64,000 nt of DNA from Cytophagales bacterium (GCA_033344775.1 JAWPMT010000004.1:496001-560000), one strand, 5' to 3'; counted from the stretch's first letter, positions 25,064 through 34,940 are shown. The notes: generated by a model from the letters alone, not told the origin. Numbers and translations: made by a program.

Positions 25064-26416
25064 TCAGATATATTGATTGATCAGGTTTTCAAACAGTTCC
25101 TGACGCCCACTTCTCAATCGTGGATTTCCATTGGCCGAAGCCATGCGGTGCAGGTCTTCCAATGAGAGCTTACCTGCCTCAAAAGCACTCCCATCAATGG
25201 TACTAAAGGAACTGTAGCGCGCCTTCCGCAAGTTCAAATATTCCGAATCCTGTAGGATGGCATCAGCAATCTCCAGAGACCGGGCAAATGCATCCATCCC
25301 TCCGATGTGGGCATAGAAGATATCTTCCAGATCCGTTGAATTCCTTCGGGTCTTTGCATCAAAATTGATCCCGCCACCCTGAAGGCCTCCACTGTCTAGA
25401 AAGACCAACATGGTCTCTGTCAATTCATAAAGATTGTTGGGGAACTGGTCCGTATCCCATCCATTTTGATAGTCGCCACGATTGGCATCCATACTACCCA
25501 ACATGTCCGCATTAGCCGCTACTTGAAGTTCGTGTTGGAACGTATGCTGTGCCAGCGTTGCATGATTGACTTCTAAGTTTAATTTGAAATCATCCATCAA
25601 GCCATATTCCCGGAGGAAACCAATGACTGTTGCGGCATCAAAATCATATTGATGTTTACTGGGTTCCATGGGCTTAGGCTCAATGAAAAAGGTACCCTTG
25701 AATCCTTGTTCGCGGGCGTAATCTTTGGCCATATGCAGGAACTGCGCCATGTGATCGAGTTCCTTTTTCATATCGGTATTGAGCAAGCTCATGTATCCTT
25801 CACGACCTCCCCAAAACACATAGTTTTCGCCACCTAACTTGATGGTTGCATCCAGGGCGTGTTTTACCTGCGCGCCCGCATAGGCCACCACGTCAAAATC
25901 CGGATTGGTCATTGCCCCATTCATGTAGCGAGGGTTCGAAAACAGATTGGCGGTACCCCATAATAACTTCACGCCTGATTGAGCTTGCTTCTCCTGTGCA
26001 TAGTCGGTGATGATTTCCAGTCTCCTTTGACTTTCCGCCAGCGTGTCCCCTTCTTCAATCAAATCGAAATCGTGAAAACAGTAATATGGAGCACCAATTT
26101 TCGTGATGAACTCAAAACCAGCATCCATCTTCTGTTTGGCTTGTTCGACAGGATCATTGCTTGTCAACCAGGGAAAGTCCTTGGTTCCTGCACCAAATGG
26201 ATCTCCTCCTGTCCCACACAAGGTATGCCAATAGGCTATGGCAAATCGAAAGTGGTCTTTCATCGACTTTCCGGCCACCACCTTTTCCGGATCATAGTAT
26301 TGAAAGGCCAATGGGTTATCCGAGCCTCTGCCTTCAAAAGGAATTCGACCAATTTCAGGAAAAAATTTCTTATCTCCGGTCACCACCTGGAGTGTATCAA
26401 TTGCGTTCATTTTCAA
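25064..26416 (-). CDS. xylA: Xylose isomerase
   Basis: 450 residues (or 448 if the second Met is used), class II length. Catalytic His115 and Asp118 lie in YYCFHDFDL; the metal-binding segment is [14 protein letters not shown] (about 240-253), with further ligands in [12 protein letters not shown] and [14 protein letters not shown]. It interconverts D-xylose and D-xylulose in the cytoplasm. It starts three bases after the xylB stop, so the two form one operon with xylB first. The operon's upstream region carries the tandem TACGTCA motif shared with the kinase-HTH fusion gene. Confidence 0.97.
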   Translation of the reverse strand: MKMNAIDTLQVVTGDKKFFPEIGRIPFEGRGSDNPLAFQYYDPEKVVAGKSMKDHFRFAIAYWHTLCGTGGDPFGAGTKDFPWLTSNDPVEQAKQKMDAGFEFITKIGAPYYCFHDFDLIEEGDTLAESQRRLEIITDYAQEKQAQSGVKLLWGTANLFSNPRYMNGAMTNPDFDVVAYAGAQVKHALDATIKLGGENYVFWGGREGYMSLLNTDMKKELDHMAQFLHMAKDYAREQGFKGTFFIEPKPMEPSKHQYDFDAATVIGFLREYGLMDDFKLNLEVNHATLAQHTFQHELQVAANADMLGSMDANRGDYQNGWDTDQFPNNLYELTETMLVFLDSGGLQGGGINFDAKTRRNSTDLEDIFYAHIGGMDAFARSLEIADAILQDSEYLNLRKARYSSFSTIDGSAFEAGKLSLEDLHRMASANGNPRLRSGRQELFENLINQYI

Positions 26417-26419
26417 TAA

Positions 26420-27934
26420 TTATTTTACTACTACTTGACTATTTGAGTGGATCAGTTTCTCCAGATCACTCTTCCATATTTCATATGCCCTAACGTATTC
26501 ACTGTTATCACCGTCAGGGAGGTATCGCTTGACGACTTGTTGCTTTTTCACCGCATGTTTCAAGGTTGGATACAGTCCTTTTCCAAAGCCTGCCGCCAAT
26601 GCCGCTCCTGCGGCGCCGGAGGTACCAACCACTTCAATTTCACAGTTGGACAACATGGCTACCGTATTCGTAAATACTTCTGACTGGAACAAGTTGTCAT
26701 TCCCTACACGGATCATATCCAGAGGTATGCCCATTCCTCTCAATACTTCCAGACCATAATTGAATGAAAAAGCAATCCCTTCGATGGCCGCCCTATACAA
26801 ATGCGCGCGTCCATGCCGATTAAATTGCAAATTGATGATGTGTGAGCCGATTTCCTGGTTATGTAATACCCGCTCAGCTCCATTGCCATAAGGCAAAACA
26901 CGCAGCCCTTCGGAACTGATGGGTACGGAACTGATGAGTCGCTCCATGTCTTCATAGGTTGTGCCATCGCGCGCCACCTGATTTTTCATGAAGCTGTATT
27001 GACTGCCGGCACCATTGATGCATAAGAGAACGCCAATCCTTGTCTGATCCATGTCGTGATTGACATGGGCAAAGCTGTTAACCCTCGAGCCTTGATCGTA
27101 GGCAAGCTGATCTGTTACTGCATATACTACTCCGGAAGTACCTCCTGTTGCAGCCACTTCACCTGGTTCTGTAACATTGAGGGAAAGTGCGTTGTTGGGC
27201 TGGTCACCTGCACGATAAGTCACAGGAATTCTTGAGGGCAAACCCAAAAGTCTCGCTGCTTCATCGCACAGTTCTCCTTGCTCCCCAAAAGTTGGGACGA
27301 CATTCGGTACTAGTGAATAATCAATCCCGAAGTAGTCCAAAATGAAGTCTGCCAACTGATTTTCTTTGAAATCCCATAAAATGGCTTCAGACAATCCACT
27401 TACTGTAGTATTGATCTCTCCGGTAAGTTTCATGTTGATGTAGTCACCCGGCAGCATGAACTTATGGATGCGATCATAAACCTGCGGCTCATTATCACAT
27501 ACCCACTTTAACTTGGAAAGCGTAAAGTTTCCTGGTGAATTCAGTAGATGTTCCAGACATTTCTCCGGACCGATTTTGCAGAAAGCTTCGGCACCTATTT
27601 TCACTGCACGGCTATCACTCCATATGATCGCTGGTCTTAAGACATGTTTATCCTTATCGACAAGCACGAGGCCGTGCATTTGATAGGAAATACCAATTGC
27701 GGCTATCTGATTTCGATCAATATCGGCTTTATCCAACAGTCGGTGGCAGGCGTGACACAGGTTGTCCCACCATACTTCGGGAGATTGTTCCGCCCAGCCC
27801 TTTTGACGGGAAACCGTATCCATTTCTACTCTTGGAAAAAAGGTAGTTCTTAAGCTTTCCTGGGTAGTTGCATCTACCAATGCTGCTTTTACGGAACTAC
27901 TACCGACATCAAAACCTAGTAAATACTTCCTCAT
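26420..27934 (-). CDS. xylB: Xylulokinase
   Basis: 504 residues, FGGY kinase. The N-terminal phosphate loop is GFDVGSSSVKAALVD (7-21), the substrate segment SYQMHGLVLVDKDKHVLRP (83-101), and the catalytic base Asp244 lies in YRAGDQPNNAL. The C-terminal domain carries the ATP-binding GTSGAAGAALAAGFG. It phosphorylates D-xylulose to xylulose-5-phosphate for the pentose phosphate pathway. First gene of the xylBA operon. A paralogue at 37586-39565 shares these motifs but has a 160-residue regulatory extension that this protein lacks. Confidence 0.96.
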   Translation of the reverse strand: MRKYLLGFDVGSSSVKAALVDATTQESLRTTFFPRVEMDTVSRQKGWAEQSPEVWWDNLCHACHRLLDKADIDRNQIAAIGISYQMHGLVLVDKDKHVLRPAIIWSDSRAVKIGAEAFCKIGPEKCLEHLLNSPGNFTLSKLKWVCDNEPQVYDRIHKFMLPGDYINMKLTGEINTTVSGLSEAILWDFKENQLADFILDYFGIDYSLVPNVVPTFGEQGELCDEAARLLGLPSRIPVTYRAGDQPNNALSLNVTEPGEVAATGGTSGVVYAVTDQLAYDQGSRVNSFAHVNHDMDQTRIGVLLCINGAGSQYSFMKNQVARDGTTYEDMERLISSVPISSEGLRVLPYGNGAERVLHNQEIGSHIINLQFNRHGRAHLYRAAIEGIAFSFNYGLEVLRGMGIPLDMIRVGNDNLFQSEVFTNTVAMLSNCEIEVVGTSGAAGAALAAGFGKGLYPTLKHAVKKQQVVKRYLPDGDNSEYVRAYEIWKSDLEKLIHSNSQVVVK

Positions 27935-28324
27935 TTGAATTTATTTGGCACAAATGAGACCTATTTATTCATTGATATCTCCTAAAACAGTACTACATCA
28001 TCTCGTCAACCATCATTCTTATCTACGTCAGCAATCCCTCATCTTACACCGATTCCAATCCTCTCCATCACTTCGATGACGTAGTATTGACGTATTTTCT
28101 ATCCAGTTTTGGTGTAAGGATGCAGTAGGCATTTCTCGCAGAATAGACAGTGAAATGTCTTGTTTTGGAGTCCAAAAAAAACAGTATGAAGAATAGGTGC
28201 AATCTTTGAATGACCATTATTAAGTTCTATATCGTTTTGCCTCAATCGGTGTACTTTTAATCGCCCGGTATTTACCCGAGACCAAAGGAAAATCGCTGGA
28301 AACACTTGAAAAAGACTTGATTAA
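27935..28324. promoter_or_regulatory. Divergent control region between xylBA and the GH43 gene
   Basis: 390 bases without a gene. It holds the tandem site at 28077-28094, a single TACGTCA at 28024-28030, and an inverted repeat CTTACACC (28043-28050) / GGTGTAAG (28111-28118) centred close to the tandem site. No exact -33/-7 promoter pair is clear on either side, which fits a regulated promoter. Confidence 0.6.
28077..28094 (-). promoter_or_regulatory. Tandem operator TACGTCAATNNTACGTCA (xylBA/GH43 copy)
   Basis: The minus strand reads TACGTCAATACTACGTCA: two identical heptamers 11 bases apart, one helical turn. The same motif with the same spacing is found at 39587-39604, in front of the xylulokinase-HTH fusion gene. 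Confidence 0.7.
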
Positions 28325-29890
28325 ATGATCAACATCCATAACCCGATCTTACCGGGATTTCATCCTGACCCTTCTATCATTCGAGTAGATGATGATTTCT
28401 ATATTGCTACATCTACGTTTGAATGGTTTCCGGGGGTTAGAATTCATCATAGTAAAGATCTTGAAAACTGGGAATTGATTCCGAGTTCTTTGAATCGGGT
28501 CAGTCAACTGGACATGAAAGGCGCACCCGACTCGTGCGGTGTTTGGGCGCCTTGTCTCTCCTATCATGAAGAAATTTATTACCTGGTCTATTCCAATGTC
28601 AAGTCGTTTGAACCACTTTGGGGGCAGACTCCTAATTACCTGGTCATTACGAAAGATCTCACTGCAGGTTGGTCCGACCCGATCTTCTTAAGTAATGAAG
28701 GTTTTGATGGGAGTCTATTCCACGACGATGACGGCCGCAAATGGTACCTGAGTCTCAGGTTGGATGAAGACAGTAAAAACATCTTCGGAGGGATCATCCT
28801 ACAGGAATATGGTATTACGGAGAAGAGATTAATCGGGGAACCTGAAGTCATTTTTGAAGGAACCGAACTGGGAAAAACCGAAGGGCCGCACCTATATAAA
28901 ATCAATGGATACTATTACCTGATCACCGCTGAAGGTGGTACGGAATATGACCATGCGGTTTCTGTTGCCAGGTCGAAGGACATCCATGGTCCATATGAAG
29001 CCAGTCCTTTCGGGCCAATCGTATGCACGATGCACCATCCGGAGTGGCCACTTCAGAAAACGGGTCACGGAGATCTGGTCGATGATGGCCATGGCAATTG
29101 GTATGTGGTTTTTCTGACGGGACGTCCACTTACAACACGAGGCAGGTGCACCCTCGGACGCGAAACGGCCATGGAAGAAATCATTTGGGAAGAAGGCTGG
29201 CCCAAATTGAAAGGGCCAAACGATGCTCCGAGGGTACAAATAGGCAAACCGAATCCTAAGGTTGCTGCGAACACATTTGATGATTTCACGAGTGGCTCGT
29301 CTCTGCAGTTTCATTGGCAGTCATTGCGAGAACCCATCGCCAAAGAATGGCTGAACATCGGTACCGGAGGTCTGACCTTGCTAGGCCGACAATCGTTGCA
29401 ATCCTGGGAAAATCAAAGCCTGATTGCGAGACGAGTGATGGCTTTCGATATTGAAGTCATTACTGAATTACAATTCAAGCCTGGTTCTTCTGAAGAAATG
29501 GCTGGATTGGTTTTCTATTACAATTCGGGTCACTATCACTACCTGCACCTCACCTTCGATAAAGGGCGAAAACTCAAGATCATTACTTGCGATCGAAGAA
29601 ATGAAAAAGTTGTAGCAGAAAGTCCGATTATCGATGGCCCTATTCAATTGAAGGGTCAATTCATCCGTAATGCCATTCGTTTCTTTTGGAAGCAAGCAGG
29701 TGGTGATTGGAATGCTATTGGCGAAACCCTGGATGGTTCTATCCTTTCAGATGACTATGTACAGCACGACAATGGTACTTACAAAGCTGCTTTTACAGGT
29801 GCATTTGTTGGCCTCTGCTGCCAGGACTTATCTGATGGCGGGGCCATCGCTCAGTTTAAACATTTCCAGTATTTAGAAAATCATTCATGA
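28325..29890 (+). CDS. Glycoside hydrolase family 43 beta-xylosidase
   Basis: 521 residues. The five-blade propeller has the three catalytic acids: Asp15 (HPDPSIIR), Asp128 (GFDGSLFHDDDG) and Glu186 (KTEGPHLYK). The C-terminal 200 residues form the beta-sandwich of XynB-type enzymes (about 325-521). There is no signal peptide, so it works in the cytoplasm on imported xylo-oligosaccharides and releases xylose or arabinose. It is divergent from xylBA, which uses the product. The shared control region carries the tandem TACGTCA site. Confidence 0.93.
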   Translation: MINIHNPILPGFHPDPSIIRVDDDFYIATSTFEWFPGVRIHHSKDLENWELIPSSLNRVSQLDMKGAPDSCGVWAPCLSYHEEIYYLVYSNVKSFEPLWGQTPNYLVITKDLTAGWSDPIFLSNEGFDGSLFHDDDGRKWYLSLRLDEDSKNIFGGIILQEYGITEKRLIGEPEVIFEGTELGKTEGPHLYKINGYYYLITAEGGTEYDHAVSVARSKDIHGPYEASPFGPIVCTMHHPEWPLQKTGHGDLVDDGHGNWYVVFLTGRPLTTRGRCTLGRETAMEEIIWEEGWPKLKGPNDAPRVQIGKPNPKVAANTFDDFTSGSSLQFHWQSLREPIAKEWLNIGTGGLTLLGRQSLQSWENQSLIARRVMAFDIEVITELQFKPGSSEEMAGLVFYYNSGHYHYLHLTFDKGRKLKIITCDRRNEKVVAESPIIDGPIQLKGQFIRNAIRFFWKQAGGDWNAIGETLDGSILSDDYVQHDNGTYKAAFTGAFVGLCCQDLSDGGAIAQFKHFQYLENHS

Positions 29891-29923
29891 TGAATTCTCT
29901 CATCTTATATAAATACAATCTCC

Positions 29924-30031
29924 CGTCATTGCGAGTTTCTCATGCCTCCAGGTCGAGGAACGAAGCAATCTATTGCGGGAGTGCAAGATCAACATAGTAA
30001 GATCGCTTCGCCAGGTAGACTCGCGATGACG
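29924..30031. repeat. Intergenic inverted-repeat element, family 1 (copy B)
   Basis: Ends CGTCATTGCGAG and CTCGCGATGACG are inverted copies; an inner pair GAAGCAATCT / AGATCGCTTC is also inverted. Same family as 6056-6153. The element fills about half of the gap between the GH43 and GH26-like genes. Confidence 0.65.
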
Positions 30032-30112
30032 AACCAAATTTTTATCCTGCACATCAATCAAAGTATGATGCGCAATCTTTCCCCTAAATCAAACATCAAA
30101 TAAGAATTTATC

Positions 30113-31237
30113 ATGCACAAACTCATCCCTTTCCTATCGCTTGCCCTGCTTCTTGCTTGCCAACAACCTTGTCCTGAAGGAGCGGAAACTACAGAAACAG
30201 AAACTCCGAAAAGGACTCGCCCTCTTGCCAAGTTCGAACCAGAACACGGACAGGTGATCCTGTTTGCTGGCCAGGAGTTGGAAGCTGTCGGGGCCAATGA
30301 CCTGTACAGTGATGGTTACATGGACCACTTTGATGCGCCTGGTGGATGGACTACTTACTCCAATATCAATCCAGGTGAAGAGTCTTTTGGCCGAGTACAG
30401 GAAGGGTTGGATGGCTTGTGGGATACGCATGACTGGGGTGACAATGATTACAATGCCATGCTGCAACACAATGATCCGGACTATGCCAACATGGCCATGG
30501 CGATCGGATTGCAATTCGTGAATCATGAAGAGAAAGTAGCTTCAGGAGCTCATGATGCCTACATCGATCGGTTGGGTGATTTTCTTCTGGAATTGGGTGA
30601 ACGCCCTGTTTTTCTTCGTATCGCCTATGAATTTGATGGTGATCCCTGGAACCACTATGATCGGGAAAGTACGGTCGCCGCTTATCGCCGAATCGTTGAT
30701 CGATTACGAGCTAAGGGGGTAGAAAACACGGCGTATGTGTGGCAATCCACAGGTTTCATTTCACACCCGGATCAACTGGATGCATGGTACCCGGGAGATG
30801 AGTACGTAGATTGGTGTGGTGTATCCTTCTTCAATCGTTGGAGAGAGATAGAAATGTTCGAGTATGCGCGTAAAAAAGGAAAACCGGTGTTCATTGCGGA
30901 AGCCTCTCCTACCATCTCTGACTTTAATACCAAGTTTACCGGCAATACCATCCAGACGCAGCTTTCCGATCTTACTCAAGCAGAGGAAGCCTGGCAGAAG
31001 TGGTTCATTCCTTTCTTCAAGGCCATCGATGAAAATCCGGATGTGGTAAAAGCAGTGAGCTACATCAATTGTCATTGGGATTCCCATCCTATGTGGGTGA
31101 ATAATCCAACCTTCAAAGGCATAGATGCCCGATTGCATCTCAATGATTCCATTAGTGCTCGCTGGAGAAGAATCACCAGCCAGGAGAAGTACCTGAAGGC
31201 CTCAGAGGGGCTTTATGATTTGTTGTATCATCGTTAG
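30113..31237 (+). CDS. GH26-like surface lipoprotein glycosidase
   Basis: 374 residues. SPII signal with lipobox LLAC (Cys16), then a TIM-barrel-like domain. The two catalytic glutamates expected for clan GH-A enzymes of family 26 are likely E173 (FLRIAYEFDGDPWN) and E263 (PVFIAEASP). GH26 holds beta-1,4-mannanases and beta-1,3-xylanases; the neighbouring xylose genes favour a xylan substrate, but this is inference. As a lipoprotein it probably sits in the outer membrane and cuts the polysaccharide before import through the TonB receptor encoded next. A hairpin follows. Confidence 0.72.
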   Translation: MHKLIPFLSLALLLACQQPCPEGAETTETETPKRTRPLAKFEPEHGQVILFAGQELEAVGANDLYSDGYMDHFDAPGGWTTYSNINPGEESFGRVQEGLDGLWDTHDWGDNDYNAMLQHNDPDYANMAMAIGLQFVNHEEKVASGAHDAYIDRLGDFLLELGERPVFLRIAYEFDGDPWNHYDRESTVAAYRRIVDRLRAKGVENTAYVWQSTGFISHPDQLDAWYPGDEYVDWCGVSFFNRWREIEMFEYARKKGKPVFIAEASPTISDFNTKFTGNTIQTQLSDLTQAEEAWQKWFIPFFKAIDENPDVVKAVSYINCHWDSHPMWVNNPTFKGIDARLHLNDSISARWRRITSQEKYLKASEGLYDLLYHR

Positions 31238-31238
31238 A

Positions 31239-31279
31239 CTTAACCCCTATTAGAGGGTAGAAACTCTGATAGGGTTAAG
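31239..31279 (+). terminator. Hairpin after the GH26-like gene
   Basis: A near-perfect 16-17 base inverted repeat, CTTAACCCCTATTAGAG against CTCTGATAGGGTTAAG, with a short loop. No T run follows, so it may act as an mRNA end or processing site. Confidence 0.55.
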
Positions 31280-31453
31280 GTACAAAGACTATTCTACCTA
31301 TCAATTTCAATAGAACCTTATGAGGTCCATAAAAAGCTTTAGATCAAACCTCATAGGTTTATAAAAGACCAACCACTCATCACAAAAACCTCATTTGGCA
31401 AAACAATCCGTGTAACTCCATTGTCTTGTTGTTGAATTTGAAAACCAACGACT

Positions 31454-33973
31454 TTGAAACGCTTACGCAACCTAGTTATTCTGGCAGTGATTGCCTGTTT
31501 TAGTATTACAACCGTCTACGCACAAAGACCGGGTGGTCCTCCCGCGGGTTATGGTGGAAAAGGGAATTCCGGCCCTAAAGTCGGATATGGAAAATTCAGT
31601 GGTACCGTACTGGACGAAACCGGCGAACCTGTGCCTTATGCTACGATCAAAGTAGCCTACACCAAAGATGACAAATTGATGAATGGTACGATCACCGATG
31701 AAGCCGGCAAGTGGGTCATCAAAAGCGTTCCGGAAGGCGAATTTAAAATCACGATTTCTTTCATTGGTTATGAGCCACTAGAGCAAGGGCCTTTCACGGT
31801 GACGGGGAAAGGTGAATCCTATAACCTCGGGAAATTGCCGCTGAAGCAATCAGCCATTGCACTGGAGGGCGTCACCGTGGAAGGTGAGCGTGAATTGATT
31901 GAAGATAAAGTAGACCGGATCGTCTACAATGCGGAACAAGACCTTACCACGGCCGGTGGTGATGCATCTGATGTACTAAGAAGAGTGCCTTTACTCTCTG
32001 TAGACCTGGATGGCAATGTTTCCCTACGTGGAAGCAGTAACATCACGGTTTTGATCGACGGTAAGCCTTCCACTATCACAGCCGGGAACCTTGCGGATGC
32101 CCTTCGGCAAATTCCAGCCGATGAAATCAAATCGGTGGAGGTCATTACCTCTCCTTCTGCCAGATATGATGCGGAAGGCACCGGAGGGATCATCAACATC
32201 ATTACCAAGAAGAACAACCTCCAGGGCGGGACACTTTCTATCAATTCGGGTGTTGGTTATCAGGGCTCTAATTTACGATTGAATGCGGGTTATCGAACTG
32301 GAAAGCTAGGATTGACCTTGGGTGGAAATGGTTATGCAGGTTACAACATTCGAGGTGCATTGGACAACCGTCAAATTGCTACCGATGCGGCTGGTAATGA
32401 GCTTTCGACAACCAACCAAACAGCAAAAACAATCGGCTCCAGGGTTTCTGGCCGATACAACTTTGGTTGGGATTATACCTTCAACAAGTACCACTTCATC
32501 GGTGGAGGTGTCAACTACCGAATCTTTGATTCGCGTGGTGATCAGAATGATCGACTTACGGAAATTACCAGCCCTACCCGATCGAGCTCCATATTACAGG
32601 ATGTATTCACATTGACGAATTCCAATAGTGTGGATGTAAATTTCAATTACATCCGATCATTTGACAAAAAGGACAAAGAGGTCAGCTTCATCACGCTGTA
32701 TAGCCAGGATTCTCGTAACAATGACTTCAGTATCGATGACCTGAACACGCCCGGAGGGACTAAAAACGAAAACAAGAGTATCAATCGGGAATTCACAATG
32801 CAATTGGATTATGTCGAACCGATTGGTGACAAAGCCAAATTCGAGACCGGATTGAAGAATATTTCCAGAACGGTGACCAGTGACTTTCAGCTATTCAGCA
32901 GACAGGAAGACGGCCCCTATACTGCGGTAGAAGGAACAAACTTTAGCAATGATTTCAGGTATGTGCAGAACGTATCTGCAGGATATGTTTCTGGTCTGGT
33001 AGAACTTCCCGCTGATTTTACAATACAGGCAGGAGGTCGATACGAGTATACCACTATCAGTGCCAACTTTTCGGATGAAGTCGATCTGGAGATCGGTGAC
33101 TATGGTACGTTCGTTCCCAGCTTGAACGCTTCAAAGAAATTGAAGAACAACAAGACCTTGAAATTGGGGTACTCCAGGAGGATCGCCCGGCCTAGCTTAC
33201 AATTTCTTAACCCTAACATCAATGCAGCAAACCCACTGAACATCTCTCAGGGAAATCCTGACTTGCAACCGGAATTCACGGATCAGGTAGAGCTCTCTTT
33301 GAGCAGCTTTAAGCGAGCTACTTCACTGAATATCACTGCATTCGTCCGGTCCACCAATGGTAGTATCCAGTCGGTTAGAGAGACCATTGGTCAGGACACG
33401 GTTTTCACCACCTTCCAGAATATTGGTGAAGAAGATGCCTATGGGGTGAATATCTTCGGAAGTATTCGAAAAGGTAAACTGACTTTGAACGGTGGTATCG
33501 ATGCATTCTACTCCATACTGACCAACAACGTTGATGATCCGTTGTTCCGCGCAGAGAACGAAGGATTTGTATTCAATACTCGTCTGTTTGGTAGCTACAA
33601 GCTCACAGACAAATGGACTTTGCAGATGTTTGGATTTTACCGCAGCCAAAGGGTGCAGCTCCAGGGTCTCAGCAATCCATTCTACATCTATAGTCTGAGC
33701 ATCAACCGCAACTTCAATGACAAGAAAGGTAGCATCGGTATTGGTGCCAACAACTTTGCTACCCCGAGAAACATCCTGGATTCTGAAGTAGATACGCCAT
33801 TCCTGATCCAAAGAAATCGACGCGAATTGCAGCTACTGAACTTCAGAATCAACTTCAGCTACCGTATTGGTAAGCTGACTCAACGTGCGCCTAAGAAAGT
33901 CAAGAAGGTCTCCAATGACGACCTGAAATCCGGAGGCGGAAATGATGAAGGTGGCGGAGAAGGAGGTAGATAA
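31454..33973 (+). CDS. TonB-dependent outer-membrane receptor
   Basis: 839 residues from a TTG start (no in-frame ATG or GTG lies between the upstream TGA at 31439 and the signal peptide). Signal peptide to about residue 23 (TVYAQ), a Gly/Pro-rich linker, a carboxypeptidase-regulatory beta-sandwich (KFSGTVLDETGEPVPYATI, about 47-130), a plug (DVLRRVPLLSVDLDGNVSLRG, GTGGIINIITKKN, about 145-255) and an outer-membrane barrel of the OMP_b-brl type to the end. The Gly/Glu-rich tail (GGGNDEGGGEGGR) is unusual. It probably imports an oligosaccharide or iron complex. No SusD partner follows, so the sugar role is suggested only by the adjacent glycosidases. Confidence 0.9.
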   Translation: MKRLRNLVILAVIACFSITTVYAQRPGGPPAGYGGKGNSGPKVGYGKFSGTVLDETGEPVPYATIKVAYTKDDKLMNGTITDEAGKWVIKSVPEGEFKITISFIGYEPLEQGPFTVTGKGESYNLGKLPLKQSAIALEGVTVEGERELIEDKVDRIVYNAEQDLTTAGGDASDVLRRVPLLSVDLDGNVSLRGSSNITVLIDGKPSTITAGNLADALRQIPADEIKSVEVITSPSARYDAEGTGGIINIITKKNNLQGGTLSINSGVGYQGSNLRLNAGYRTGKLGLTLGGNGYAGYNIRGALDNRQIATDAAGNELSTTNQTAKTIGSRVSGRYNFGWDYTFNKYHFIGGGVNYRIFDSRGDQNDRLTEITSPTRSSSILQDVFTLTNSNSVDVNFNYIRSFDKKDKEVSFITLYSQDSRNNDFSIDDLNTPGGTKNENKSINREFTMQLDYVEPIGDKAKFETGLKNISRTVTSDFQLFSRQEDGPYTAVEGTNFSNDFRYVQNVSAGYVSGLVELPADFTIQAGGRYEYTTISANFSDEVDLEIGDYGTFVPSLNASKKLKNNKTLKLGYSRRIARPSLQFLNPNINAANPLNISQGNPDLQPEFTDQVELSLSSFKRATSLNITAFVRSTNGSIQSVRETIGQDTVFTTFQNIGEEDAYGVNIFGSIRKGKLTLNGGIDAFYSILTNNVDDPLFRAENEGFVFNTRLFGSYKLTDKWTLQMFGFYRSQRVQLQGLSNPFYIYSLSINRNFNDKKGSIGIGANNFATPRNILDSEVDTPFLIQRNRRELQLLNFRINFSYRIGKLTQRAPKKVKKVSNDDLKSGGGNDEGGGEGGR

Positions 33974-33982
33974 GATTCACCT

Positions 33983-34020
33983 AACAAATCAGGTTACTCA
34001 AGTAACCTGATTTGTTTTTT
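33983..34020 (+). terminator. Rho-independent terminator of the TonB receptor gene
   Basis: A 16-base stem AACAAATCAGGTTACT / AGTAACCTGATTTGTT with a two-base loop, followed by TTTT. It ends three bases before the convergent gene's stop. Confidence 0.85.
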
Positions 34021-34022
34021 AC

Positions 34023-34796
34023 TCAATCACCACCTCCACCGCAGCCACCTCCGCCGCAGCCACTACTGCATCCGCTGCTACAGCCTGAGCTTTCACTCGA
34101 GCATCCCCAGAAATCATCCCACCAAGTGCCGCCCGTCGCAGAACCTCCACCACCTCCTCTTCTTCTTCCTTTTTTACCACTTCCTTTAATGGTCCGAACA
34201 ACGATTAACAGAAGGAAAATCACCAGAATAAGCGAACCCCATGGAACTGAATTTTCTGACTGGATAAAGAGCATAGCGATTATCGGGAGAAGCAATAAAG
34301 TCAGCTGCGAATGCCCTATTCCAGGTTTCTTGATCATCCAATAGTCCGACAGATTGATTCGCTTGAAGTTGAAGTTAGAAAATCGTTCTTCATTACCAGG
34401 CCAGATGGTTTTTGGAGGAACTTCTCCAAATTCTTTGAGATAGGCTTCTTGAACAACGTCATAATCATTGGAGTAACGCTTATTTTCCTGAGCACCTCCT
34501 TTCGTAGGATTGTGATGTACTTGTCTACCAAGCGTTTGTTGACATAATTCAATCCAATATGATTTTGTGTAGGTCAAGTGTAAATGCCAGGCTTGATCCA
34601 CGGCATCACTTGGCGTGATCTCTCCATAATTGACACAACAGAGATAAAGGAATTTTTTGTACTCGATGATGACCGAATTACTGAACTCCACCGTCCAGTT
34701 ATTATCTCTAGCCAGTCTTTGCGTAAAGGTGAATTGACTGTTGGGATCGTCGAGTTGGAATACTTGAAGCTTTGCCCAAAGTTCGGGGTTTCTCAT
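34023..34796 (-). CDS. GRDP/DUF1399-like membrane protein with Cys/Gly-rich tail
   Basis: 257 residues. The N-terminal 140 residues carry the motif VDQAWHLHLTYTKSYW (about 66-81), which I recognise from the glycine-rich-domain (DUF1399) proteins known also from plants. Two membrane helices follow (about 166-180 and 185-202), then a basic stretch and a low-complexity tail of Gly, Ser and Cys with four regularly spaced CSSGC/CGGGG units. The tail could bind metal or be a maturation signal. Function unknown. It is convergent with the TonB receptor gene. Confidence 0.6.
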   Translation of the reverse strand: MRNPELWAKLQVFQLDDPNSQFTFTQRLARDNNWTVEFSNSVIIEYKKFLYLCCVNYGEITPSDAVDQAWHLHLTYTKSYWIELCQQTLGRQVHHNPTKGGAQENKRYSNDYDVVQEAYLKEFGEVPPKTIWPGNEERFSNFNFKRINLSDYWMIKKPGIGHSQLTLLLLPIIAMLFIQSENSVPWGSLILVIFLLLIVVRTIKGSGKKGRRRGGGGGSATGGTWWDDFWGCSSESSGCSSGCSSGCGGGGCGGGGD

Positions 34797-34911
34797 GTGT
34801 GATTTTTCTTTTAGTTGTGGTTAATTGACAGCTGTGAATCGTACCTCCAAAATAACAAAGCCTACAAATCTTTCAAAACCGGATCCAGGTCACCCTTACT
34901 CCCTACAGACC

Positions 34912-34929
34912 AGGTTACTTAAGTAACCT
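34912..34929 (-). terminator. Palindrome after the MCP gene
   Basis: AGGTTACTTAAGTAACCT, a perfect 18-base palindrome 11 bases past the MCP stop. It shares the GGTTACT-AGTAACC core with the TonB-receptor terminator. No T run follows on the minus strand, so terminator function is uncertain. Confidence 0.4.
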
Positions 34930-34940
34930 TATTACTTAGC

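Noticed and set aside
24926-25165. 79-codon frame overlapping the end of the bVLRF1 gene and the end of xylA
   Set aside because: Out of frame with both genes; the part KERIFEELVLKLKNKELEM looks protein-like, but only about 90 bases lie outside the two genes and no start or promoter fits. It may be a decayed remnant.
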